A stretch of DNA of 28,204 bases from RGIG4608 sp045125655 (lineage in GTDB: Bacteria; Bacillota; Clostridia; Oscillospirales; CAG-272). The notes under the pieces were generated by a model. That model worked only from the letters and a program-made list of their open reading frames with translations. It was not told the DNA's origin and did no database searches. Both the position numbers and the translations under genes were made by a program. Below, piece after piece: positions 6,381-13,140 of this stretch. The stretch's first letter is position 1, and the number at the start of each line of letters is the position of its first letter. Where the stretch lies: assembly GCA_045125655.1 (NCBI GenBank), contig JBGVNP010000007.1, forward strand, positions 1 through 28,204. Reading direction: 5' to 3'.

Positions 6381-7910
6381 ATGGAAAATAATCAAAATAA
6401 TTTGGGATACTTTCCGTATATGCCCGTGTGCGACGGATTTTTCGGGACGGAGCTCAATGCGGATTTTACCCTTCCCGACTATAAAAGTGAGATAAGAAAG
6501 CTCATATCGACCAAGGTGAACGTTTTGCCGCCCAAAAAATATATCGGCAACGATTCTGCCACACTTGAAGGCGAGATAACGTGCAAGCTCATCTACGTGG
6601 GCGCGGATTCGGGGTTATACTCGGCAAACCTAAGCGATACGTATAAAATTGAGATTCCCTTTGAGTTTAATTCTCATTCACTCAACACCGACGACCTCTC
6701 ACTCGTTACCATTTGCTATGACGATGGCACAAGCACCCGCGTATTAGGACCAAGAAAGGTAAATCTTCGCTCAAAGATCGCCTGTCGTGTGCTCGCGTTT
6801 TCAAGCTCACTTTACGCGCCCTCACACGTTGGCGTTGGCAATCCCTCAAGCGTTGAAAACCGTATTTTAAGTACACCTGCGCTCCATATTTCAAGCTGTG
6901 AGAGTGATATGATCACACTGAACGACACCATCTCCCTTGATCCCGACATTGATTCAATGCGAATAGTTGACCTTCATTCAAGTGCAATGATAAACGAATG
7001 CTCTGTCAAAAACGGTTTCGTTCACATCAAGGGCGATCTTCTTTTAAAGCTCCTCTATTGCAATGATGCCGAGAGCGCTCAGGCACTCACTATGACACGA
7101 AAGCTCCCCTTCTCTCAAAGCATTGAGTGCAGAGGAGCGCAAGACGGTGCAGAATGCTCCGCCTATGCAAGTATTATTGACGAAAACATCAATCTTGATG
7201 AAAGTAGCATCAACACCGAAGTGATAATAAAGCTTTTTGCCTTCACTCAGCACAATGAGGACGTAGGCTACATTTGCGACGCTTTCTCTACCGAATGCGA
7301 AACCAAAACCAAGCTTGAAGATGTCTACGCTCCGATAGCATTAAAAAATCTTTGCGGACACCTCACACAAAATGATATTCTCTCCTGCGCAGAGCTTAAG
7401 ATAGACCCCGATGCGAGAATGATCGACTGCCAATCAAACGTCAAAATTGAATCTTGCAAGCTCGAAAATAACAAATTTACTCTTCTTGGAAAAACGGAGC
7501 TTAATCTGATCTATTATCACGACGGCGAATACAGCTCAAAGCTACATACTCTGCCTTTGAAATACGAGCTTGACAATCGCGCTCACACGGATGGGGGCGA
7601 GATAGTTTGCTCCTTGCGTGCAGATTGCATCTCTACTCGTGCAAGAAGTGACGGTGAGCGCATTTTTGTTGACCAAGAGCTTCAGTTCTGCATACTTATT
7701 CAAGCAAAGAAAAAGCTCTGCCTACTTGACCGTCTTGAATTTGGCGAAAAGCTCGCAAGAAAAAGCGCGGATATAACCCTCTGCTATCCAAGCAAGGACG
7801 CGACTCTTTGGGACGTTTCAAAGCGCTACTGCAAATCTCCCAACAAAATACGCGCAAAAAACTCCATATCGGGCGACGATATTTCAAAGAAAAGATACAT
7901 TATAGTATAG
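6381..7910 (+). CDS. DUF3794 (SPOCS)-LysM spore-envelope type protein
   Basis: 509 residues from ATG 6381; AAGGAG at 6368-6373 is correctly spaced for it, so the GTG at 6372 is rejected as the start. The N-terminus (PVCDGFFGTEL, then LPDYKSEIRKLISTKVNV) is typical of DUF3794 proteins. The central part shows a second and third repeat of the same beta-rich unit (LLLKLLYC, LELIYYHDG-type strands). The last ~45 residues form a LysM module (ATLWDVSKRYCKS, then KIRAKNSI and YIIV) that binds peptidoglycan-type glycans. The layout matches proteins such as SipL of Clostridioides difficile, which link coat basement protein SpoIVA to the spore cortex. No signal peptide is visible, which fits a mother-cell protein. 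A spore role is inferred from architecture. The gene ends in TAG, followed directly by a terminator. Confidence 0.85.
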   Translation: MENNQNNLGYFPYMPVCDGFFGTELNADFTLPDYKSEIRKLISTKVNVLPPKKYIGNDSATLEGEITCKLIYVGADSGLYSANLSDTYKIEIPFEFNSHSLNTDDLSLVTICYDDGTSTRVLGPRKVNLRSKIACRVLAFSSSLYAPSHVGVGNPSSVENRILSTPALHISSCESDMITLNDTISLDPDIDSMRIVDLHSSAMINECSVKNGFVHIKGDLLLKLLYCNDAESAQALTMTRKLPFSQSIECRGAQDGAECSAYASIIDENINLDESSINTEVIIKLFAFTQHNEDVGYICDAFSTECETKTKLEDVYAPIALKNLCGHLTQNDILSCAELKIDPDARMIDCQSNVKIESCKLENNKFTLLGKTELNLIYYHDGEYSSKLHTLPLKYELDNRAHTDGGEIVCSLRADCISTRARSDGERIFVDQELQFCILIQAKKKLCLLDRLEFGEKLARKSADITLCYPSKDATLWDVSKRYCKSPNKIRAKNSISGDDISKKRYIIV

Positions 7911-7911
7911 A

Positions 7912-7936
7912 AAAAAGCCGACAATGTCGGCTTTTT
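7912..7936. terminator. Bidirectional terminator between the DUF3794 and membrane-protein genes
   Basis: An 11-bp stem AAAAAGCCGAC (7912-7922) pairs with GTCGGCTTTTT (7926-7936) around a 3-base loop. The T-runs on both strands serve the two convergent genes, whose stops lie at 7910 and 7938. Confidence 0.9.
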
Positions 7937-7937
7937 A

Positions 7938-8567
7938 TTATTTTTTCTCTTTCTCTCTTAATTTCTGGCAATACTGTGTGCAGAGCTTATCAGTACATTC
8001 CGAGCATTTGAGCGCCATATTTGAATTTTCCCAAAATCTTTCGGGGTGAAGATATATAGTTACCTCCCAAGCAACAAAGTCGATTATCGCCAAAACGAGA
8101 AGCGATATTGAGAAGAAGCTTCCTACAATCAGCATCGGTGTGAACATCATCATATGATCCCAGTTAAATATTCTGCAGGTTGTGCAGCATTTGTTGCCGA
8201 GCATAAGTCTAAAAGGACACCAAATAAGGACACAAATAAGGTCACACACATAAAATGCCACACTTATTAAGAACAAATGCTTATTTTCAAGCACCTTAAA
8301 GCCCTTTAAGGCACTAATAATTGCGATAAATGATGCCCAGAGCGCAAGCACCTTTCCCGCCGCCTTGTTGGTTTTAAGGATATAATCCTTGAGTCTATCC
8401 CTATCCAAAAGCTTATTAAGCGCAGGGCGGAATCTTTCTTTAAAGAATTTTTGAGAGCCAAGAGCGATATTATTTACAGGGAAAAGCTGAGACACCATAT
8501 CATATACCCACACTCCCCACAAAAGATGAAATACCGAGAATTTTTTAAAGAAATTCACTCCCTCCAC
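7938..8567 (-). CDS. Cysteine-containing polytopic membrane protein, N-terminus lost to an amber codon
   Basis: The open part gives 209 residues from GTG 8567 (another GTG lies at 8558). Hydrophobic segments occur around VLALWASFIAIISAL, LFLISVAFYVCDLICVLI and MLIVGSFFSISLLVLAI. A conserved-looking core CPFRLMLGNKCCTTCRIFNWDH lies between the second and third segments, and the tail has CSECTDKLCTQYC, suggesting a bound metal. I recognise the pattern from uncharacterised Clostridia proteins but cannot name a function. The same frame continues upstream past TAG (8579-8577) into 31 residues with an ATG at 8672, a ribosome binding site and a promoter. The full gene is therefore 7938-8672, interrupted by one nonsense codon. 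Whether a shortened protein is made from GTG is uncertain. Confidence 0.65.
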   Translation of the reverse strand: MEGVNFFKKFSVFHLLWGVWVYDMVSQLFPVNNIALGSQKFFKERFRPALNKLLDRDRLKDYILKTNKAAGKVLALWASFIAIISALKGFKVLENKHLFLISVAFYVCDLICVLIWCPFRLMLGNKCCTTCRIFNWDHMMMFTPMLIVGSFFSISLLVLAIIDFVAWEVTIYLHPERFWENSNMALKCSECTDKLCTQYCQKLREKEKK

Positions 8568-8576
8568 GACCTCAAA

Positions 8577-8672
8577 CTAATTGGGAGAATAAAAATATAA
8601 AATAATGCTTGCAATTAGTATTGTAATTCTTGATACAAGCTTTGTAAAATAAACCTTTCTTATTTTGGACAT
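8577..8672 (-). pseudogene. Detached N-terminus of the membrane protein gene (ends at in-frame TAG)
   Basis: ATG 8672 opens 31 codons: MSKIRKVYFTKLV, then a hydrophobic stretch ITILIASIILYFY and SPN, closed by TAG 8579-8577. The frame then continues as FEVVEGVNFFKKFSVFHLLW, the start of the downstream open part. The basic head plus membrane helix make sense as the first transmembrane segment of the same protein. AAGGCGG precedes the ATG and a promoter lies at 8705-8733. TAG serves as the normal stop for the AraC and DUF3794 genes here, so it is not reassigned. This looks like a point nonsense mutation or sequencing error. Confidence 0.7.
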
Positions 8673-8704
8673 TCATTAACCGCCTTTTTGAATTTTCTTT
8701 TATA

Positions 8705-8733
8705 ATTGTACATGATATTTACGGATTTTGCAA
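8705..8733 (-). promoter_or_regulatory. Sigma-A promoter of the interrupted membrane protein gene
   Basis: On the minus strand, TTGCAA (8733-8728), 17 bases, TACAAT (8710-8705), about 33 bases upstream of ATG 8672. It supports 8672 as the true gene start. Confidence 0.55.
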
Positions 8734-8811
8734 GTGATTTCATAAAATGTTCAAATTTTGATTTGTCGAGCACTATGTTCGCAGTAACCAAATGATTAAA
8801 AAAGTTTTTGC

Positions 8812-9091
8812 GGAGCTTTTTTCAAAAAGCGACCGAGGGTACGGGGCGAGTAGCCCTGTATTCGGCGTTTCTTTTCCATAGCTTTTCTTTGCGCCTCTGC
8901 TGTCAAAGAAAAGCGGCTAAAAAGTCTTGGTATTTAAGAATAGTGCCACAAACTATAGCGATTGCTTATCATTTATCCACTTTTTCTTTGCACAAATAGG
9001 CACAAAGAAAAAGTTCCCAAAAAGAAATGCCGAATGCGCTAACGCCGCGCGGGCGCCACTGCGCGTGGAGCGCCACTTTTGAAAAAGTGGA
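8812..9091. repeat. Inverted pair of ~105-115 bp repeat units in a gene-free stretch
   Basis: The ~480 bases from 8673 to 9154 contain no credible gene. Two copies of one unit face each other: left about 8812-8916, right about 8976-9091, separated by ~60 bases. Each unit begins with a short hairpin (GCTTTTTTCAAAAAGC on the left, CCACTTTTGAAAAAGTGG on the right), then a G+C-rich stretch, then ATTCGGC followed by TTTCTTTT, and a second hairpin whose arms are CTTTTCTTTG/CAAAGAAAAG on the left and ACTTTTTCTTTG/CAAAGAAAAAGT on the right. The arms differ by scattered substitutions. It looks like a non-coding dispersed repeat family; the short open frames across it are not genes. Confidence 0.65.
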
Positions 9092-9154
9092 CAAAACAAT
9101 CGCGCAATGTGAGTGCGAACACAGTGCTCGCTAAATTCCAATTTACACATCAAA

Positions 9155-9184
9155 AAATCCGCTATCGCGAGCGATAGCGGATTT
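9155..9184 (-). terminator. Intrinsic terminator after coaX (end of the long operon)
   Basis: A 14-bp perfect inverted repeat AAATCCGCTATCGC (9155-9168) / GCGATAGCGGATTT (9171-9184) is followed on the minus strand by a T-run. It starts 4 bases after the coaX stop codon and closes the 16-gene minus-strand run. Confidence 0.92.
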
Positions 9185-9188
9185 GTTT

Positions 9189-9953
9189 TTATGTGTTTCT
9201 TTTATAAATAATATTAAGACCTTCAAGAACGAGATCCTTATCGAGTTTGATGTCGTGCTTACAGTGAGGTATGACAGCGCCCGAATATCCGCCCGTTGCA
9301 ATAAGTGGTAGCTCTGCGCCATATTCCTCGCAGAAGCGGTCGATCATGCCGTCTATCATAGCCGCGTGACCGAACACCGCGCCACTTTTCATACATTCAA
9401 CGGTGTTTGTGCCGATAGCTTTTTCAGGAGCTTCAAGCGAAAACTGTGGAAGTTGAGCCGTTCCTGAGGAGAGCGCCCTCATACACATCATAACACCCGC
9501 CATTATTGAAACTCCAATAAATCTTCCCTCCGCATTAACCACCATCATTTTGGTTGCCGTTCCCATATCAATTACCAAGGAAGGAGCACCGTGTACGTAA
9601 CGAGCCGCAACACACGCGCAGATAAGATCCGCGCCCACGCTTGAAGGATCGTCACAAACGACCTCAATTCCCGTATCTATCTTAAGGGAAACGTGGATGG
9701 ATTCAATACCGTAAAGTGATTTTATAACATCATTCATCACCGAGGAAAGCACGGGTACAACTGACGAAATTATTGCTCCGTCAACGTCCGACCTCTTTAC
9801 TCCCTTGAGAGAAAGCATATGATGTATTATACTCTCGTATTCCTGAGTCGTCTTACTTGCATCAGTGGAAACGCGAGTCACAAATTTCAGCTCGTCATTT
9901 TCAAAGCCGCCTATCGCAATATCCGTATTTCCAATGTCTATACAAAGTACCAT
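9189..9953 (-). CDS. coaX: Type III pantothenate kinase
   Basis: 254 residues, normal for CoaX. It phosphorylates pantothenate, the first step of CoA synthesis, and unlike type I/II kinases is not feedback-inhibited by CoA. The acetate/sugar-kinase fold motifs are in place: DIGNT (6-10) for phosphate binding, GADL with catalytic Asp109 (107-110), and DMGTATK (129-135) for the second phosphate site, followed by the glycine-rich GGYSG segment near residue 220. ATG 9953 is 3 bases after the hydrolase stop and has no clear ribosome binding site, implying translational coupling. As last gene of an operon full of CoA-thioester enzymes, it would raise CoA supply when the pathway is on. Confidence 0.93.
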   Translation of the reverse strand: MVLCIDIGNTDIAIGGFENDELKFVTRVSTDASKTTQEYESIIHHMLSLKGVKRSDVDGAIISSVVPVLSSVMNDVIKSLYGIESIHVSLKIDTGIEVVCDDPSSVGADLICACVAARYVHGAPSLVIDMGTATKMMVVNAEGRFIGVSIMAGVMMCMRALSSGTAQLPQFSLEAPEKAIGTNTVECMKSGAVFGHAAMIDGMIDRFCEEYGAELPLIATGGYSGAVIPHCKHDIKLDKDLVLEGLNIIYKRNT

Positions 9954-9956
9954 ATC

Positions 9957-10832
9957 TTATTTTGAAAAGAACTCAACTACGTCCTGTGCAAGCTTGTCGG
10001 GACAGTCAACCATGGGAGAGTGTCCGCAATCGGGATAAGGAAGAAGCGTTGCAAGCTCGCCCAAAGCATTGTAATTATCCATAACCATATAGGAAGGAAC
10101 AACCACATCCTTCTCTGCCATAGTGAGTGCAACGGGACATTTGATATTGTGGATAGTCCCGTCACCCTTGCCGTATGGGGTGAACTCGTCACTCATATTG
10201 AGATTTGCGAGTGCCCAGTCAAGGTCAACCAGGTTTCTCTGCTTAAGAGTTTCTGCCATCCAAAGCTCATTCTGCTCTCTTGTGGGCTTGTTTACTGTAT
10301 AGATAGTAGCATCCCAAATAGCTGTCATAGTAGCGAAGTCACCCTTTTCAAAGCAAGCGAGCGCAGGTGCTACCTGGATGGGATCTGCTCCCATCTCCTC
10401 TTTACTTGCATAGGGCTCGCCTGTGGACTTGAAGTTTTCCTTCTTATATACGGGGTAACCCTTAAGTCCCGCACCTTCAATATCAAAGAATTTCTTTACC
10501 TTTTCGGGATATTTTGCGCAAAGCTTAAGTGAAACGCCTCCGCCGTTTGACCAACCGACGAGATATACGCTTCCAAGACCGAGGGCGTCAATAAAGAGCG
10601 CAACGTCGTCTGCAAGCTCCTCAAGTGTGTCAAAGCGGTTGTTGTAGCTTGAATCGCCAAAGCCGCGAAGGTCAACTGCTACACATCTGTATTTATCCTT
10701 GATGCGAGTGATGAGGGGCTCATAGTGAATAGAGCTTGACATATTTCCGTGTACCATAAGCACAACGTCACCCTGACCCTCGTCAAGATATGCGATAGTT
10801 TCTTTTCCAATGGATATATATTTCTTTTCCAT
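9957..10832 (-). CDS. Alpha/beta hydrolase
   Basis: 291 residues from ATG 10832, chosen over the longer open frame because TTAGGAGAT lies just before it. The fold motifs are complete: oxyanion HGN (28-30), the D-x-RGFGDS turn (54-61), nucleophile elbow GWSNGGG with Ser95, acid Asp242 (AEKDVVVP) and His271 (CGHSP). A long lid insertion falls between residues ~125 and 215. Cytoplasmic; no signal peptide. Members include esterases, lactonases, C-C hydrolases and acyl thioesterases, and the sequence does not decide among them. It is paired with a second hydrolase 16 bases upstream and follows a CoA-transferase, so an ester, lactone, diketone or acyl-CoA connected with the operon's acid substrate is likely. 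Confidence 0.85.
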   Translation of the reverse strand: MEKKYISIGKETIAYLDEGQGDVVLMVHGNMSSSIHYEPLITRIKDKYRCVAVDLRGFGDSSYNNRFDTLEELADDVALFIDALGLGSVYLVGWSNGGGVSLKLCAKYPEKVKKFFDIEGAGLKGYPVYKKENFKSTGEPYASKEEMGADPIQVAPALACFEKGDFATMTAIWDATIYTVNKPTREQNELWMAETLKQRNLVDLDWALANLNMSDEFTPYGKGDGTIHNIKCPVALTMAEKDVVVPSYMVMDNYNALGELATLLPYPDCGHSPMVDCPDKLAQDVVEFFSK

Positions 10833-10848
10833 ATTGTATCTCCTAAAA

Positions 10849-11670
10849 TTAGATTTGTACTGGCTCATCGTCAAGATTAACAAAACCGAGTGTGAGTGCG
10901 AGGAAGGAGTTTACATCCTCATACATACTCGCGTGTCCCGAACCGTTAATTGTTACGTAATTTGAACCCTTGATTGCCTGATGGAGCATTATCTGCTCGG
11001 TGGGAGGAACAAGTCCGTCCTCACTGCTTGAGATAATGAGCGTTGGGCAATTTATCTCGCAAAGTCTATCGGTATAGTCGTAATCTCTTGAGCTATCCGT
11101 CAAGCGAATGAGTGCTTCAAGAACTGCGGGATTTGAAAAGTACGGAATGAGTGTTCCCTCTCTTCTCTCCATCCACTCTGCCTGATTTTCATAAAATGCA
11201 GTTGAATAGATAACGGGAATGGTCGTAAGATAGTAGGCAAATCCGTCGCCTGTGCGAGCCACTGCATTCCAACCGTCACCGATCTTGCGAAGCCAATCGC
11301 TCGTTCTTCCGCAAGTATTGGCGAGCACAAGTCTGCGCACCTTTTCGGGATGCTCGACCGCATACTGTATTGCGACCTCGCCTCCGTAGGAAATACCCAT
11401 AATATTATATTTTTCATAAGGAAGCATAGTAAAAAGCGCGTGCAAAAGTCTTACCTGTATAGCGTGTGTGTAGCTTTCGCTCATACGCGAGGACTGTCCT
11501 TGATCAAGGGAATCCACAAGTATCACCACGTTATTTTTTGTAAGATTTTTCATCATTGGCTTCCAGCTATTTGTTGACATCATAATGCCGTTGAGCATCA
11601 CGAGTGGCTCTTTGCCCTCTCCGTGAACCTCATAATAGACCTTATAGCCCTCAAAATCAAAGAATGCCAT
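10849..11670 (-). CDS. Alpha/beta hydrolase
   Basis: 273 residues. The motifs of a classical alpha/beta hydrolase are seen: LNGIMMS around the oxyanion hole (26-32), DSLDQGQSS (53-61), nucleophile elbow GISYGGE with Ser94, acid Asp218 (SSSEDGLVPP) and His246 (GSGHASM). The oxyanion loop has LNG in place of the common HG. No secretion signal is present. ATG 11670 is 12 bases after the CoA-transferase stop. It is distinct from the next hydrolase (different lid and loops), so the two are not a recent duplication. The substrate is unknown. Together with the CoA-transferase and Liv transporter it suggests hydrolysis of an imported ester, or removal of CoA from a pathway intermediate. Confidence 0.85.
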   Translation of the reverse strand: MAFFDFEGYKVYYEVHGEGKEPLVMLNGIMMSTNSWKPMMKNLTKNNVVILVDSLDQGQSSRMSESYTHAIQVRLLHALFTMLPYEKYNIMGISYGGEVAIQYAVEHPEKVRRLVLANTCGRTSDWLRKIGDGWNAVARTGDGFAYYLTTIPVIYSTAFYENQAEWMERREGTLIPYFSNPAVLEALIRLTDSSRDYDYTDRLCEINCPTLIISSSEDGLVPPTEQIMLHQAIKGSNYVTINGSGHASMYEDVNSFLALTLGFVNLDDEPVQI

Positions 11671-11682
11671 AGCCGTCTCCTA

Positions 11683-12987
11683 TTATTCAGCGATAATGCC
11701 GAGTGCGATAGCGTCCTTTGTGAGCTGCTCTCTGAAATCGGGATGAGCCACGGAGATGATGAGCTTAGCTCTGTCCGCCATGGACGTGCCGCGAAGGCAT
11801 ACTGCACCGTACTCCGTTACAAGCCAGTCGATATCGTTTCTTGAAAGAGAAACTGCCGCGCCCGCCTTAAGTGTGGGAACGATCTTTGATGTTTCAACTC
11901 TCTCGCCCGTTGCCTTATCCTTAACCATTGCCGTGGAATAAAGCGCGATAATGGACTTACCGTTCTTGGATTTTTGTGCACCGATAGCTGTATCTGCCTG
12001 TCCGCCCGTACCTGAGAACTGAACGTGTCCAATGGACTCAGAGCAGCACTGACCAAAGAGGTCGATCTCAATGGTAGAGTTAATGGAAACCTGATTATCG
12101 TTCTGAGAAATTGTGTGAGGATCGTTTACGTAAGCACCGTCCATAATGCAAACCGCGGGGTTGTCATCAATGAATTCGTAAAGCTCTTTTGTACCCATAG
12201 CGAATGCCGCCACCATCTTGCCCTTATGTGTCTGCTTGTTCTTACCTGTAATAACACCTGCCTTAGCAAGCTTAACCATTCCGCTTGTAAGCATTTCAGT
12301 GTGTACGCCAAGATCCTTTTTGTCCATAAGGGATGCCGCAACTGCGTTGGGGATACCGCCGATACCGAGCTGGATGCAGTCACCGTCATTGATCATTGAC
12401 GCGATGGTCTTACCTATAATAAGGTCTTTTTCATTTGGCTCTGCGTCTGCGATCTCGGGCATGGGATAGTTGCATTCAACAACGTAATCAACATCATTAA
12501 GGTGGAGCTGAACGTCACCGAATGTTCTGGGAGCGTTGGGATTTATCTCAAGAATAACTGTCTTTGCTTCCTTGATCATCGCCATTTCGTAGGTGTTTGA
12601 AAGGGAGAGTGAAACATATCCGTGCTTATCGGGCATTGACGCGATACCAACGTAGATATCGGGCTTGCGATAGCAAAGACGCTTGAAGGAAGCGAGATGC
12701 AAATGGTTGAAAATAAAGCTTACATTGCCGTTGGGCTGTGCCTTTCTGAGTGCGGGTGTATAGAACCAGCTGTCAATTTTAAAGGAGTCCTTATAAGCGG
12801 GATTCACCATAAACTCATAAGCGCCCATAGGAAGGCAGTTACTTACAAGAACGTTTTTAACGTCTCCTGCGATGGTGTGAAGATTTGTCATAAATTCTCT
12901 GCCCTCTGCAGAACCAAGTCCCGTTACGATATAATCGTTTGACTTTACGAGAGCAAGAGCTTCATTGATGGATACGTATTTTGCCAT
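11683..12987 (-). CDS. Acetyl-CoA hydrolase/transferase family CoA-transferase (AbfT/butyryl-CoA:acetate type)
   Basis: 434 residues, matching 4-hydroxybutyrate and butyryl-CoA:acetate CoA-transferases (about 435-450). The N-terminal half carries the first Rossmann-like domain. GIGGIPNAV (208-216) is the CoA/oxyanion loop, and Glu231 in HTEML is the likely counterpart of catalytic Glu238 of AbfT. The C-terminal domain has INSTIEIDLFGQ (302-313), FSGTGGQAD (324-332) and the typical ending VTEYGAVCLRG, then AHPDFRE. It exchanges CoA between acyl-CoA and acetate or another acid through a glutamyl-CoA intermediate. In the operon it would either release butyrate from butyryl-CoA or activate an imported acid. 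AAGGAG precedes ATG 12987. The 153-base gap upstream is the largest in the operon and may hold a secondary promoter. Confidence 0.9.
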   Translation of the reverse strand: MAKYVSINEALALVKSNDYIVTGLGSAEGREFMTNLHTIAGDVKNVLVSNCLPMGAYEFMVNPAYKDSFKIDSWFYTPALRKAQPNGNVSFIFNHLHLASFKRLCYRKPDIYVGIASMPDKHGYVSLSLSNTYEMAMIKEAKTVILEINPNAPRTFGDVQLHLNDVDYVVECNYPMPEIADAEPNEKDLIIGKTIASMINDGDCIQLGIGGIPNAVAASLMDKKDLGVHTEMLTSGMVKLAKAGVITGKNKQTHKGKMVAAFAMGTKELYEFIDDNPAVCIMDGAYVNDPHTISQNDNQVSINSTIEIDLFGQCCSESIGHVQFSGTGGQADTAIGAQKSKNGKSIIALYSTAMVKDKATGERVETSKIVPTLKAGAAVSLSRNDIDWLVTEYGAVCLRGTSMADRAKLIISVAHPDFREQLTKDAIALGIIAE

Positions 12988-13026
12988 AGTTTTTTCTCCT
13001 TTTTTATGTAAATTATTTTTATATCT

Positions 13027-13056
13027 ATATTAATCGCAAATGCGAATTGATCTCAA
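13027..13056 (-). promoter_or_regulatory. Possible internal promoter before the CoA-transferase gene
   Basis: On the minus strand, TTGAGA (13056-13051), 18 bases, TAATAT (13032-13027). The small palindrome TCGCA-AA-TGCGA lies in the spacer. The match is moderate and proposed only because the gap of 153 bases is large. Confidence 0.3.
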
Positions 13057-13088
13057 AGTTAATATTTTAAAGATTTAACGAAAATTAT

Positions 13089-13121
13089 CGGGGTAGCTCC
13101 CCGCCCTTTAAGAGCGGGGAG
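13089..13121. other. Overlapping, mutually exclusive G+C hairpins after the livJ-type gene
   Basis: CTCCCCGC (13097-13104) pairs with GCGGGGAG (13114-13121). The same CCCCG can instead pair with CGGGG (13089-13093). Neither hairpin is followed by a T-run on the minus strand, so it is not a standard terminator. It may be an mRNA-stability or partial-termination element that sets binding-protein versus enzyme levels. Confidence 0.45.
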
Positions 13122-13140
13122 ATAAATTATTGATTACAAA

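Noticed and set aside
8577..8579. TAG as a reassigned sense codon (for example pyrrolysine)
   Set aside because: TAG is the natural stop of the AraC and DUF3794 genes in the same window, and no pyl genes or downstream insertion element were seen. A nonsense mutation is simpler.
8808..9153. Short open frames in the 8.8-9.15 kb gap
   Set aside because: They run through the inverted repeat units, have no ribosome binding sites and encode repeat-derived, non-protein-like sequence.
13097..13121. Intrinsic terminator after the binding-protein gene
   Set aside because: The stem is strong but lacks a T-run on the minus strand, so it was listed as an undefined hairpin.
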